In this document: positions 8,570-16,082 of the stretch, piece by piece
How the letters are laid out: each line of letters starts with the position of its first letter
How positions within the stretch are numbered: position 1 is the first letter of the stretch
NCBI RefSeq assembly: GCF_040276065.1
Contig: NZ_JBELOI010000008.1
Coordinates: forward strand, 124,001-188,000
DNA from: Castellaniella sp040276065
Lineage (GTDB): Bacteria; Pseudomonadota; Gammaproteobacteria; Burkholderiales; Burkholderiaceae_B
DNA length: 64,000 nt
Reading direction: 5' to 3'
Notes under the pieces: generated by a model
Told to the model about the DNA's origin: nothing
Seen by the model: only the letters and a program-made list of their open reading frames with translations
The model's database searches: none
Translations under genes and position numbers: made by a program

Positions 8570-8595
8570 TGCCGCCTCGCCAGGGCGGCATTTTT
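8570..8595 (+). terminator. Rho-independent terminator after fabB
   Basis: A 7-bp GC-rich stem (TGCCGCC with GGCGGCA, 7-base loop) is followed directly by five T residues. It lies 57 bp beyond the fabB stop and before the convergent MFS gene. Confidence 0.85.
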
Positions 8596-8620
8596 CATGC
8601 CGCCGCGGCGTCTCTTGAAC

Positions 8621-9847
8621 TCAGGCCGGTGCGCGCCGCATATCGGGCAGGAAGAACGCCGCCAGCCCCAGCAGGGGCAGGTACGAGCAGACGTGGTAGA
8701 CGAATTCGATGCTGGTCGTGTCCGCGAGCTTGCCCAGCAAGGCGGCGCCGATTCCGCCCATGCCGAAGGCAAATCCAAAGAACAGGCCCGAGACCGTGCC
8801 GGTCTTGCCGGGCATGAGTTCCTGGGCATAGACCACGATGGCAGGGAAGGCGGATGCGATCATGGCACCCGCGCAGAACGCCAGGGCCAGGGTCCATTGG
8901 AAGTTGGCGTAGGGCAGCAGCAGGGTGAATGGCGCCGCCCCCAGGATCGATCCCCAGATGACCCGCTTGCGGCCGATGCGATCGCCGAAGGGTCCGCCGA
9001 TCATCGTGCCCATGGCCACGCCGGCGAGGAATACGAACAGGCTGACCTGGGCCTGCTGAATGGGCAAGCCGAAGCGGTCCATCAGATAGAAGGTGAAGTA
9101 GCTGGTGATCCCCGCCAGATAGAAATACTTGGAAAAGATCAGGACCAGCAGAATCGAGATGGCGGAGCCCACCTGGTGCCTGGACAGCGTGGTTTCGGTC
9201 TTGCGCAGACTGCCGCCGTGCCCGCGCACGCCGCCGAGATTGGCGGCATACCAGCGGCCGACCATGAGCAGGATGAAGATCCCGGCCAGTGCGGCGAGCG
9301 AAACCCAGGCGATGCTGCCCTGGCCGTGCGGGACGATGAGCAGCGCCGCCAACAGCGGCCCGATCGACGATCCAATGTTGCCGCCGACCTGGAAGATGGA
9401 TTGTGCCAGGCCATGGTGGCCGGCAGAGGCCATGCGCGCGACGCGGGAGGACTCGGGATGAAAAACCGATGATCCCATGCCGACGAGCGTGGCGGCGAGG
9501 ACAATGAAGGGGAAGCTGCCAGCGGTCGACAGCAGGATCAAGCCGCAGAACGTGAAGCCCATGCCCATCGGCAGGGAGTAAGGCATGGGCCGCCTGTCGG
9601 TGAGCAAACCCACGAAGGGCTGCAGCAGGGAAGCGGAAAACTGGAAGGCGAGGGTGATCAGTCCGACCTGGACGAAGGTCAACTCGAATTTGCCTTGGAG
9701 GATGGGGTAGATCGCCAGCAACACCGACTGCATCATGTCGTTGAGCATGTGCGTGACGCTGATGGCTCCGAGCACCGGGTATGCCACGCGGGTGGTGGCG
9801 GCCCCGGACAGGGTCGCGGTGGGACTGATGGCGAGAGGTTCTTTCAT
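8621..9847 (-). CDS. fsr: MFS transporter, fosmidomycin resistance (Fsr) type
   Basis: A 408-residue, 12-helix major facilitator permease of the inner membrane. It matches E. coli Fsr closely through GAISVTHMLNDMMQS, LLQPFVGLLTDRRPMP, GSSVFHPESSRVARMASAG, GLAQSIFQVGGNIGSS and GLFFGFAFGMGGIGAA. Fsr exports fosmidomycin and related compounds when overproduced; the natural substrate is unknown. The ATG at 9847 gives the family-like N-terminus; a GTG at 9874 is possible but adds nine unconserved residues. Convergent with fabB and downstream of norB on the same strand, separated from it by a strong hairpin. Confidence 0.9.
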   Translation of the reverse strand: MKEPLAISPTATLSGAATTRVAYPVLGAISVTHMLNDMMQSVLLAIYPILQGKFELTFVQVGLITLAFQFSASLLQPFVGLLTDRRPMPYSLPMGMGFTFCGLILLSTAGSFPFIVLAATLVGMGSSVFHPESSRVARMASAGHHGLAQSIFQVGGNIGSSIGPLLAALLIVPHGQGSIAWVSLAALAGIFILLMVGRWYAANLGGVRGHGGSLRKTETTLSRHQVGSAISILLVLIFSKYFYLAGITSYFTFYLMDRFGLPIQQAQVSLFVFLAGVAMGTMIGGPFGDRIGRKRVIWGSILGAAPFTLLLPYANFQWTLALAFCAGAMIASAFPAIVVYAQELMPGKTGTVSGLFFGFAFGMGGIGAALLGKLADTTSIEFVYHVCSYLPLLGLAAFFLPDMRRAPA

Positions 9848-9893
9848 GGGGCGCACTTGGGGGAAACCCCGCACATTGTACGCGTAGAACGTG

Positions 9894-9919
9894 GCAGGCG
9901 CCCCGGCAGGGGCGCCTGC
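9894..9919 (-). terminator. Strong hairpin between norB and fsr
   Basis: A perfect 11-bp inverted repeat (9894-9904 with 9909-9919, 4-base loop) lies 62 bp beyond the norB stop. There is no T tract, so it may act as a processing or stabilising structure rather than as a classical terminator. Confidence 0.45.
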
Positions 9920-9980
9920 GCAATGGCGCTGGGCGGGGGGGCTGCCGCGCGTGCCCCCGGCGTGGGTGCGCAGCGTAGCG

Positions 9981-11678
9981 TCAGGCAGCCGGAGAGGTGA
10001 CCGGCACCTGGGGGGTGGGCGCCGTCGACTGCGCCGGCGTCCGCTGGCGTGCGCCCAGAGAGCGCAGGAAGCGCCAGACGAACAACAAGGTGATCAGCAA
10101 CAGTCCTGGGTAGCCGAGGCCAGCCAGTAGATAGGGCAGGGTCGGATCGCCCGCCTGCACCGTCGGCAGGTTGAAGCTGAGCAAGCCCAGCGTGATGATC
10201 GCGCCAAAGATCCACATGCCCATCAGCCATAAGCCGGCTTCAAAGCCGTGCAGCGTGCTCGACCAGCGTCCTTGAGGCGTCGGGCGCATCGGCTCGGCGG
10301 TCGGTGTGCGGTGCGCGCGCAGGCTCAGCGTCAGCAGGTCGAACACCAGCAGTCCGGCGCCGACCGTGAACACCAGGCCAAAGAGCGGGATCAGGGCTTT
10401 ATAGAACTGCATGGCGGGGAACACGTCGCCGCCGAACCAGTCCAGGCCCAGCGTACGGTACTGGAATACCTGGATCGTGCCGCCGATGGCAAATCCGAAG
10501 GCGATGCCCAGCATGCCTGTGAACACCAGCCAGAACGCGAGTTTGCCCAGGCGCTGATCGAACCCGGTGGCCTTGCGCAGAATCGGCAGTGCATAGTATG
10601 CGGCGGCGATGCCCAGCATGCCGAAGGTCCCGAACAAGGCCAGGTGCGCGTGGCTCGGGGTCACCCAGGTGCCGTGCGACCAGACGTTGGTCAAGGCAAA
10701 GGTCATCGTGAACCCGAGAATCCCCGCGCCGACCTGCTCCAGTACGACAGAGCCCAGGATGAAATAGAAGGCGGGGGCGTTCTCCAAGGGTTTGCGGTCC
10801 TGGTGGGCGTCCAGGTAGATGTGCCAGAAGCAGAACACCAGAGGCAGGGGTTCGAGGGCGCTGAACAGCGAGCCCCAGAACTGCCAGAATTCCGGCGTAC
10901 CCACCCAGAAGTAGTGGTGCGCGTTGCCGATCAGGCCCGAGAGCCAGACCATGGTCACGCCCCAGAACACCGCATAGCCCACCGCCTTGACGTCCGCCTT
11001 GAACATCAGCACCAGCAGAAACCCTACCAGGCTGATGTGGATGACTTCCCATACACCCTCGACCCAGTAGTGCACCACGTACCAGCGAAAGTATTCCTGC
11101 AGGTCCAGCCGCTCGACGAAGAACATGCCGAAGATCCACACGAAGGTCAGGGCGGCGACGCCCAGGCCCAGGCCCCAGTGAATTTCATTCCATGCGCGCA
11201 AGGGCGGGAAAGTGCGCAGCACGATGTAGCACAGGATGGCGAAGCCGATCAGGATCACCACGTCGGCGGCGCGCCCCGCCTCGAGGTACTCCAGCCCCTC
11301 CTGGAGCCAGGGCTGGCCCATCCACCAACCGGCGATCCCCTGGGCGGCGAGGGCCTGGGTGGCCACGTTCCACAAGGTCACCACGACGAGGGCGTAGAAC
11401 AGGATGTGGACCAGCCAGGGCGCAGCCAGTTCCCGGCGCGAGAGCAGCGGGCCGACGAACAGGATCGTGCCGATGAATCCGGACAGAATCCAGAGAATCC
11501 CCAGATTGGTGTGCTCGGCGCGCAGGATATTGAAATTCAGGATGCCCGAGAGCAGGAGGGGATCGACGTGCTGCGCCGCGATGAGCAGGCCGAAACCCAC
11601 CTGAAACAGGAACAGCACCAGCATCAGCATGAAAAAAGGCAGGCTCAAGCGCTGCGTGCGGTATTCGATCTGAATCAT
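9981..11678 (-). CDS. norB: Nitric oxide reductase large subunit NorB (long form)
   Basis: Haem-copper superfamily membrane subunit that reduces NO to N2O at a haem b3 / non-haem FeB centre. Key residues fit cNOR: His203, Glu207 and Glu211 in VVHYWVEGVWE, His254-His255 in GNAHHYFW, and haem-binding His343/His345 in PSHAHLALFG; low-spin haem His56 in RAEHTNLG. Spacing equals that of Pseudomonas NorB shifted by four. At 565 residues it is about 100 longer than usual, with two extra C-terminal membrane segments and a Pro/Thr-rich tail. It overlaps norC by 4 bp (ATGA). No norQ or norD maturation genes are in the window. Confidence 0.88.
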   Translation of the reverse strand: MIQIEYRTQRLSLPFFMLMLVLFLFQVGFGLLIAAQHVDPLLLSGILNFNILRAEHTNLGILWILSGFIGTILFVGPLLSRRELAAPWLVHILFYALVVVTLWNVATQALAAQGIAGWWMGQPWLQEGLEYLEAGRAADVVILIGFAILCYIVLRTFPPLRAWNEIHWGLGLGVAALTFVWIFGMFFVERLDLQEYFRWYVVHYWVEGVWEVIHISLVGFLLVLMFKADVKAVGYAVFWGVTMVWLSGLIGNAHHYFWVGTPEFWQFWGSLFSALEPLPLVFCFWHIYLDAHQDRKPLENAPAFYFILGSVVLEQVGAGILGFTMTFALTNVWSHGTWVTPSHAHLALFGTFGMLGIAAAYYALPILRKATGFDQRLGKLAFWLVFTGMLGIAFGFAIGGTIQVFQYRTLGLDWFGGDVFPAMQFYKALIPLFGLVFTVGAGLLVFDLLTLSLRAHRTPTAEPMRPTPQGRWSSTLHGFEAGLWLMGMWIFGAIITLGLLSFNLPTVQAGDPTLPYLLAGLGYPGLLLITLLFVWRFLRSLGARQRTPAQSTAPTPQVPVTSPAA

Positions 11679-12637
11679 TTTTGGTCCTCTTTGAGGCTGC
11701 GCAGATAGGCGATGATGGCGCTCATGTCGGATTCGTTGATCATGGCGTCGTACGAGGGCATGACCTTGGCCGGGTAGCCGGCGACGACCTGGGTGTCCGG
11801 GTGGCGGATGGCTTCGATCAGGTAGGCCTCATCGGCCTTGACGCGTGTGCCGTCGGCCAGCTCGGTCTCCGAGCCATAGAGTCCGCCCCAGCCTGGTCCC
11901 ACCACGCGTTTGCGGTCCGTGGCATGGCAGGCCAGGCAGCCAAAATCGGACACCAGCTTGGCGCCGAGCCGGGTCGGGGACTGTGTTGCAGCGTCAACGG
12001 TCGCCGAAGGTGCGCTGGCCGCAACCAGCGTCGTACCGGCGCGCGCGGCCTCGATGCGGGCGACTCCGTCAATCTTGGGCTTGGGCGGCCAGCCCTCGTT
12101 ATTCATGGCCGAGGTGTATTTCAGGAACGCGATCAGCCCGCGGATCTCATCCGCGCTCAGCGGCAGGTTGGGCATCAGGGTGGGGTGTCCGCCGCGCCGG
12201 TCGATGCGTTCGGCCGCGCCGGGGTAGCGCTCTCGGTAGGCCGTGATGTCCGCAACGTCGGCGGCGGCCTGGACGGCGGGATTCTGGAGCTGCGCCTGGA
12301 CCGCCGCCGAAGTGGGCCAGCCGCCGGCCGAGGGCAGGAATGCCGCCAGCCACGCGGGCCCCGTGTGGGCGTAGACCTTGGTGAGGTCAGGCCCGAAATA
12401 GGCCCCGTTGCCCACGATCGTGTGGCAGCCCATGCAGTTGTAGGCCTGGAAGACCCGCTTGCCGTAGACCGCGCCCTGATCGTCGAAGCGGATGGTTTCG
12501 GGCACGATCTGCTCGCGCGAGGGCAGGAAAGACATGACCGAGAGGACGAGAAAGATCACCAGCATCAGGCCCAGTACGCCCAGGGCCAGGTGGCGCTTGG
12601 CGGGTTCCGTGCAGTCTGCTTCGTTCAGGCAGCTCAT
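11675..12637 (-). CDS. norC: Diheme NorC-type cytochrome c subunit of nitric oxide reductase
   Basis: Membrane-anchored electron-entry subunit. One N-terminal helix (residues about 17-37) is followed by a NorC-type domain with haem motif CMGCH (68-72), GNGAYFGPDL, a Met ligand in TLMPNLPL and the family-typical NNEGWPPKPK near residue 180. Canonical NorC ends about there. This protein continues through an Ala/Thr-rich linker into a second cytochrome c domain with CLACH (234-238) and a likely Met ligand in KVMPSY, for 320 residues in all. The second domain could serve as a built-in electron donor (inference). Overlaps both neighbours by 4 bp, so translation is coupled. Confidence 0.85.
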   Translation of the reverse strand: MSCLNEADCTEPAKRHLALGVLGLMLVIFLVLSVMSFLPSREQIVPETIRFDDQGAVYGKRVFQAYNCMGCHTIVGNGAYFGPDLTKVYAHTGPAWLAAFLPSAGGWPTSAAVQAQLQNPAVQAAADVADITAYRERYPGAAERIDRRGGHPTLMPNLPLSADEIRGLIAFLKYTSAMNNEGWPPKPKIDGVARIEAARAGTTLVAASAPSATVDAATQSPTRLGAKLVSDFGCLACHATDRKRVVGPGWGGLYGSETELADGTRVKADEAYLIEAIRHPDTQVVAGYPAKVMPSYDAMINESDMSAIIAYLRSLKEDQK

Positions 12638-12891
12638 GATTGGCCTCCTTGCGTATCGGTGTCCGTGCCGGCGGCGCGGGCCTGCTCATCGTGCTGGAAC
12701 AGCGTGCGCAGGCTGCCGAGAAAGGCATAGAAGACGTAGATCGCCAGGAGGTATCCGACGACGATGTAGAGCCACCACATCGCTTGGGATTCCGGCCAGT
12801 ACTGAAAGTCCCGCCAGTACGGCCAGGACAGGAGCACGCTGACCAGGCTTGCGAGCGCGGAGAGCGTGAGATCGACGATACGCTGCGTCAT
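12634..12891 (-). CDS. Small two-helix membrane protein, first gene of the nor operon
   Basis: An 85-residue protein with two hydrophobic segments (about 9-24 and 38-60) joined by an aromatic-rich loop (WPYWRDFQYWPESQ), and a polar C-terminal tail. I do not recognise its family by name. Its stop overlaps the norC start (ATGA), so it is made together with NorC and NorB and is probably a third NOR subunit or assembly factor. A small third subunit, NorH, is reported in Thermus NOR operons; whether this is homologous cannot be judged by eye. The ATG at 12891 is the only sensible start. Confidence 0.65.
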   Translation of the reverse strand: MTQRIVDLTLSALASLVSVLLSWPYWRDFQYWPESQAMWWLYIVVGYLLAIYVFYAFLGSLRTLFQHDEQARAAGTDTDTQGGQS

Positions 12892-13392
12892 GGATTGACC
12901 TTTGTCGTGGTGTGAACAGGTGACCGGAATCCTCTGAATCCTCAGTGTCTGTTGACCGTTCGACGGGTTCAGGGGTGTCCCTGATCAATCTATTGAATGC
13001 GCGGCAAGGCCGTCAACGATATCACCTCATGCAATAGGGTGTATCAACTGATTCATGTTTGATATTTATTTAACAGATGATTATCCTGGCCTGTGGCATG
13101 GATATTGAATCGGATATCGCATGGATCTTTGAGTTTATTTTATATATTCTTATTTTTAATAGAAATTATCACAAATATCAATTGCTTATAAAAATAATCT
13201 ATAAATTGGATTAAGATGAGTCTATTTTATATATGGGTATTAAAGACATCGCATTCATGTGAATGAAAATTACCGCTCTTTTAAGATGGAATTATTGATT
13301 CTTGATATGGGTTTATTTTAATTAAGGCTTAAGTATTTACCCCTAAAACAAGGATTCGGCCCGCCAGGCCGGCCGGTCGAGACCCAGGGCGG
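12892..13392. other. AT-rich non-coding island upstream of the nor operon
   Basis: No convincing gene lies in these 501 bases. The part from about 13040 to 13345 is strongly AT-rich, in sharp contrast to its surroundings. It contains TTAAGATG twice (13211-13218, 13281-13288; 70 bp apart), a 6-2-6 inverted repeat CATTCA-TG-TGAATG (13252-13265), and a tandem GAATCCTC pair (12927-12943). AAGATG resembles an NsrR half-site, but no full NsrR, FNR/Dnr (TTGAT-N4-ATCAA) or sigma-54 site was found. It must hold the nor promoter; the 3' end of the kinase gene lies at its right edge. Confidence 0.6.
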
Positions 13393-15228
13393 TTATGCCT
13401 GGGCAAGGCTCGGGTCCATCCGCTCGTCCATCCGATCAGGCTCCAGAGCGGGCGGCAAGGTCAGCGTGACTCGCGTTCCGCCGGCCATGGCCTCGATGCG
13501 CAGCGCAGCGCCCAGGGAGGCCGCGCGCCGGCTCATGTTACGCACGCCCATCCCGCGCTCGCCCGCGCCCGCGTAAGGAGCGCCATCGTTTTCGATAGCG
13601 ATGAACGCCTCGCCCGGCGGGCCGCCGCCGCGCACCGCGATACGTGAGGCCGGGCCGTGGCGCAGGGCATTGGTGACCGCCTCCTGCACGATGCGCAGCA
13701 CGTTCAGCGCGTGCGCCGGCGTGACGCCCGAGATCTCGGGCAGGCGGGCCATCGACCATTCCAGCTCCACCCCCAGGCGCTTGAGCCGGGGCTCGAGCCG
13801 CTCGCGCAGGCCCGAGAGCGCGGCGATGAGTTCGCGGTCACCGATGTCCAGGGAATGAATCACCAGGCGCAAGTCGTCGAGCGCCTCGCGCGCGGTATGC
13901 TCGATGCCGGTCGACTGGTCGCGCTCGGCCAGTGCAATGATCGAGGCCAGGTGGCCGCTCAGGCCATCGTGCAGGTCCACGGTGAGGCGGTGGCGCTCCT
14001 CGCTGCGGACGCGATGGGTGGCCTCGATGCGCTCCTCCTCGTACAGGTGGCGCAGTTCGGCCTCGCGTACGGCCAGCCGTTGCCTGAGGTGGGCGTTGGC
14101 GCCGTCCAGGCGGGTCAGGCTCAGGCCCAGGCGGCGCATGAGGATCACCGCGACCGCCACAATCAGCAGTTGCCGATAATAGAGCGAAAGGAAGAACGGG
14201 CCGTCCAATAGGCCGGCGATGATCGCGCCGTCGTGCAGCGTGGCCAGCGAAAAGAAGCACAGCGGCAGCAGGAGCAGCCAGGCTTCCCGCGTCTTTTTCA
14301 CCAATGCACCCCAGGCCGAGATGGCGACCGTGATCAGCGGCGAAATCACCATGATGGGCGTCACGACGCCGATCATCAGGGCGGGCGCCGGCACCACGCC
14401 CGAGGCCATCGCCAGCAGGCATGCGCCGGGCACGGCCACCACGCAGGCACGCAGCCAGCGCGGCGGCGCGGTGCCGTTGATCTCGAGCGCAATCACGTGC
14501 AGGATGAAGACGCTGGCCATGCTGAAGGCAAAGGCATGGGGCAGCCAGCCGAGTATTTCGGGCATGATGTCGGCCAGCAGGCCCGCATAAGAGGCCGTGG
14601 ATACCATGAGCAGCAGGCACAACCAGCCATACAGGGATTCCCGTGGCCGGTAGATCCAGACCATCAGGGTCGCGATGGCCAGCAGCAGCTGGCAGGCCAG
14701 CACCATCATGCGCGTATGCTCGAACACCAGAACCCTGAGCCTGTGGTACGGCGCGACTTGCTGCGCGGTGCCCACGTACAAGGGGGACAGATAGCCGCGT
14801 GCGACGGCCGGCGCCTCGAGCTGGACCTCGACCGTGTGACGGCCAACCGTCGCATGGCGGCCCGAAAGCGGTGCCAGCGTCGAGGCGCCCAGCATAATGC
14901 CCGGAACCAGCGAGTCCGCCCCGGTGTCCAGCACCACGTCGCCATCCAATGCGATGATCGCGCGGTAGTTGAATGTGGGAATAAAGAGGTAGAGCGGCTG
15001 CGTGGGCGCCTGGGTCAGCTCGAAGTCCATGCGGTAGCGGCCCTGGGCGTCGCGGCGGCCCTGGACGTGAGGCAGGACCACGGGCCTGGACGTGTCGCCG
15101 TCCGCCGTGAAGCGGGCTTGGTCGATCACCAGGGTGTGCTGGGGCAGGGGCAGGCTGAGCCACAACGGGGTGCTGGCCGCCAGCGCTGTCAGCAGGGCCA
15201 GGAGGGCTCCGAGCCAGCGCCGGCTCAC
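13393..15228 (-). CDS. Sensor histidine kinase with extracellular 7TMR-DISM-type sensor
   Basis: A 611-residue membrane kinase. An N-terminal membrane segment (about 4-22) is followed by an extracytoplasmic domain of about 150 residues (YLFIPTFNYRAIIALDGDVVLDTG), seven or so membrane helices (about 170-365), a coiled coil, and a HisKA_3 dimerisation domain with phospho-acceptor His420 in RHRLTVDLHDGLSGHL. The HATPase domain has IVQEAVTNALRHG and GERGMGVRNM. This is the NarL-partner kinase class, with a 7TMR-DISM-like front end often linked to carbohydrate sensing. The GTG start at 15228 overlaps the regulator stop (GTGA), which fixes the start and pairs the two. The likely output is the divergent sulfatase. 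Confidence 0.82.
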   Translation of the reverse strand: MSRRWLGALLALLTALAASTPLWLSLPLPQHTLVIDQARFTADGDTSRPVVLPHVQGRRDAQGRYRMDFELTQAPTQPLYLFIPTFNYRAIIALDGDVVLDTGADSLVPGIMLGASTLAPLSGRHATVGRHTVEVQLEAPAVARGYLSPLYVGTAQQVAPYHRLRVLVFEHTRMMVLACQLLLAIATLMVWIYRPRESLYGWLCLLLMVSTASYAGLLADIMPEILGWLPHAFAFSMASVFILHVIALEINGTAPPRWLRACVVAVPGACLLAMASGVVPAPALMIGVVTPIMVISPLITVAISAWGALVKKTREAWLLLLPLCFFSLATLHDGAIIAGLLDGPFFLSLYYRQLLIVAVAVILMRRLGLSLTRLDGANAHLRQRLAVREAELRHLYEEERIEATHRVRSEERHRLTVDLHDGLSGHLASIIALAERDQSTGIEHTAREALDDLRLVIHSLDIGDRELIAALSGLRERLEPRLKRLGVELEWSMARLPEISGVTPAHALNVLRIVQEAVTNALRHGPASRIAVRGGGPPGEAFIAIENDGAPYAGAGERGMGVRNMSRRAASLGAALRIEAMAGGTRVTLTLPPALEPDRMDERMDPSLAQA

Positions 15229-15938
15229 AACCGTATCAGCCCTAGGCGCGAGGCTTCGAACACCGCCTCCGAGCGGTTGCCGACCTGCAGCTTGCGGTAG
15301 ATGTTCTTGATGTGCACGGGCACGGTCTGCCGCGATATGCCGAGCTGTTCGGCCACTTCCGCGTAGGTCAGGCCCTTGGCGATGCCCCACAAGATTTCGG
15401 TTTCACGCGGCGTGAGCGTGGCTGCCGCGCACGTGGGCGCCGGGTCGCCGGCCGCCTGCCCATGCGCGCCCAGGCGCCGCACGATGACGCGCGCAATCGA
15501 AGAAGAAATCGGCGAGCGCCCGGCGCGCAGTTCCTCGATGGCTTCGATCAGGTCGGCGGAGCCGATGTCCTTGAGCAGGTAGCCCGTCGCGCCGGCCTCG
15601 ATGGCCGCGATCACCACCTCGTTGTCGGCCAGCGCGGAGACCACCATGGCCTCGGCCTGCGGGTTGGTCGCGCGCAAGCGGCGGATGCCCTGGATGCCGT
15701 GGCCGTCGGGCAGGCGCAGGTCTGTGATGAGCAGGTCGATCGGCTCGCTTTGCAGGACCTCCATCGCCGCGCCCAGCGTGCCGCAAGCCGCAATCAGCCG
15801 GCCGGCCGGCCAGTTCGACAGGATTGACTCGAAGCGCAGGCGCAGGGGCTCGTCATCCTCGACCAGCAAGGTGCGGCAGGGTGCCGCATCGCCATTCCGG
15901 TCCGTGCCCGCGTCGAGGGGCCTGCTCCCAGGTTTCAT
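15225..15938 (-). CDS. NarL/FixJ-family response regulator
   Basis: A 237-residue transcription regulator: receiver domain with phospho-acceptor Asp73 in LLITDLRLPDG and the conserved Lys in GYLLKDIG, then a LuxR-type helix-turn-helix (LTPRETEILWGIAKGLTYAEVAEQLGISRQTVPVHIKNIYRKL). The ATG at 15938 has AAGG about 8 bases upstream; an ATG at 15956 would add six residues and is also possible. It is co-transcribed with the kinase through a 4-bp overlap and transcribed away from the sulfatase gene. The three 8-bp repeats just upstream are its most obvious candidate binding sites, which would allow autoregulation as well. Confidence 0.88.
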   Translation of the reverse strand: MKPGSRPLDAGTDRNGDAAPCRTLLVEDDEPLRLRFESILSNWPAGRLIAACGTLGAAMEVLQSEPIDLLITDLRLPDGHGIQGIRRLRATNPQAEAMVVSALADNEVVIAAIEAGATGYLLKDIGSADLIEAIEELRAGRSPISSSIARVIVRRLGAHGQAAGDPAPTCAAATLTPRETEILWGIAKGLTYAEVAEQLGISRQTVPVHIKNIYRKLQVGNRSEAVFEASRLGLIRL

Positions 15939-16010
15939 CGGCCTTACCCTTTCCATGGTATAGGCCGGCGGCGCGCTGACCTTTAATCTTCGACATTGGG
16001 GGCTTAATCA

Positions 16011-16056
16011 TTTGTCACCCTTTTTTTAGTTTGTCACGGCTGGGCCGGCTTGTCAC
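16011..16056. promoter_or_regulatory. Three TTTGTCAC direct repeats at exact 19-bp spacing
   Basis: The octamer occurs at 16011-16018, 16030-16037 and, with one change (CTTGTCAC), at 16049-16056. The start-to-start distance is 19 bp both times. The array fills the divergent gap between the response regulator and the sulfatase and ends 26 bases before the sulfatase ATG. This looks like an iteron-type operator for a helix-turn-helix regulator; the encoded NarL-type regulator is the natural candidate (inference). Confidence 0.75.
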
Positions 16057-16082
16057 TCCAGCCCCGGAGAAAGGAACACCCC

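Noticed and set aside
6825..8591. A 588-codon minus-strand frame opposite fabA-fabB.
   Set aside because: Spans two conserved genes on the other strand, no family motif, typical shadow composition.
12961..13100. FNR/Dnr-like or sigma-54-like sites before the nor operon.
   Set aside because: ATCAA...TTGAT occurs in the wrong order for an FNR box, a TTGATAC-TTGCAT stretch is one base off the required -24/-12 spacing, and a TGGCATG-TTGAA stretch faces away from nor and lacks the GC.
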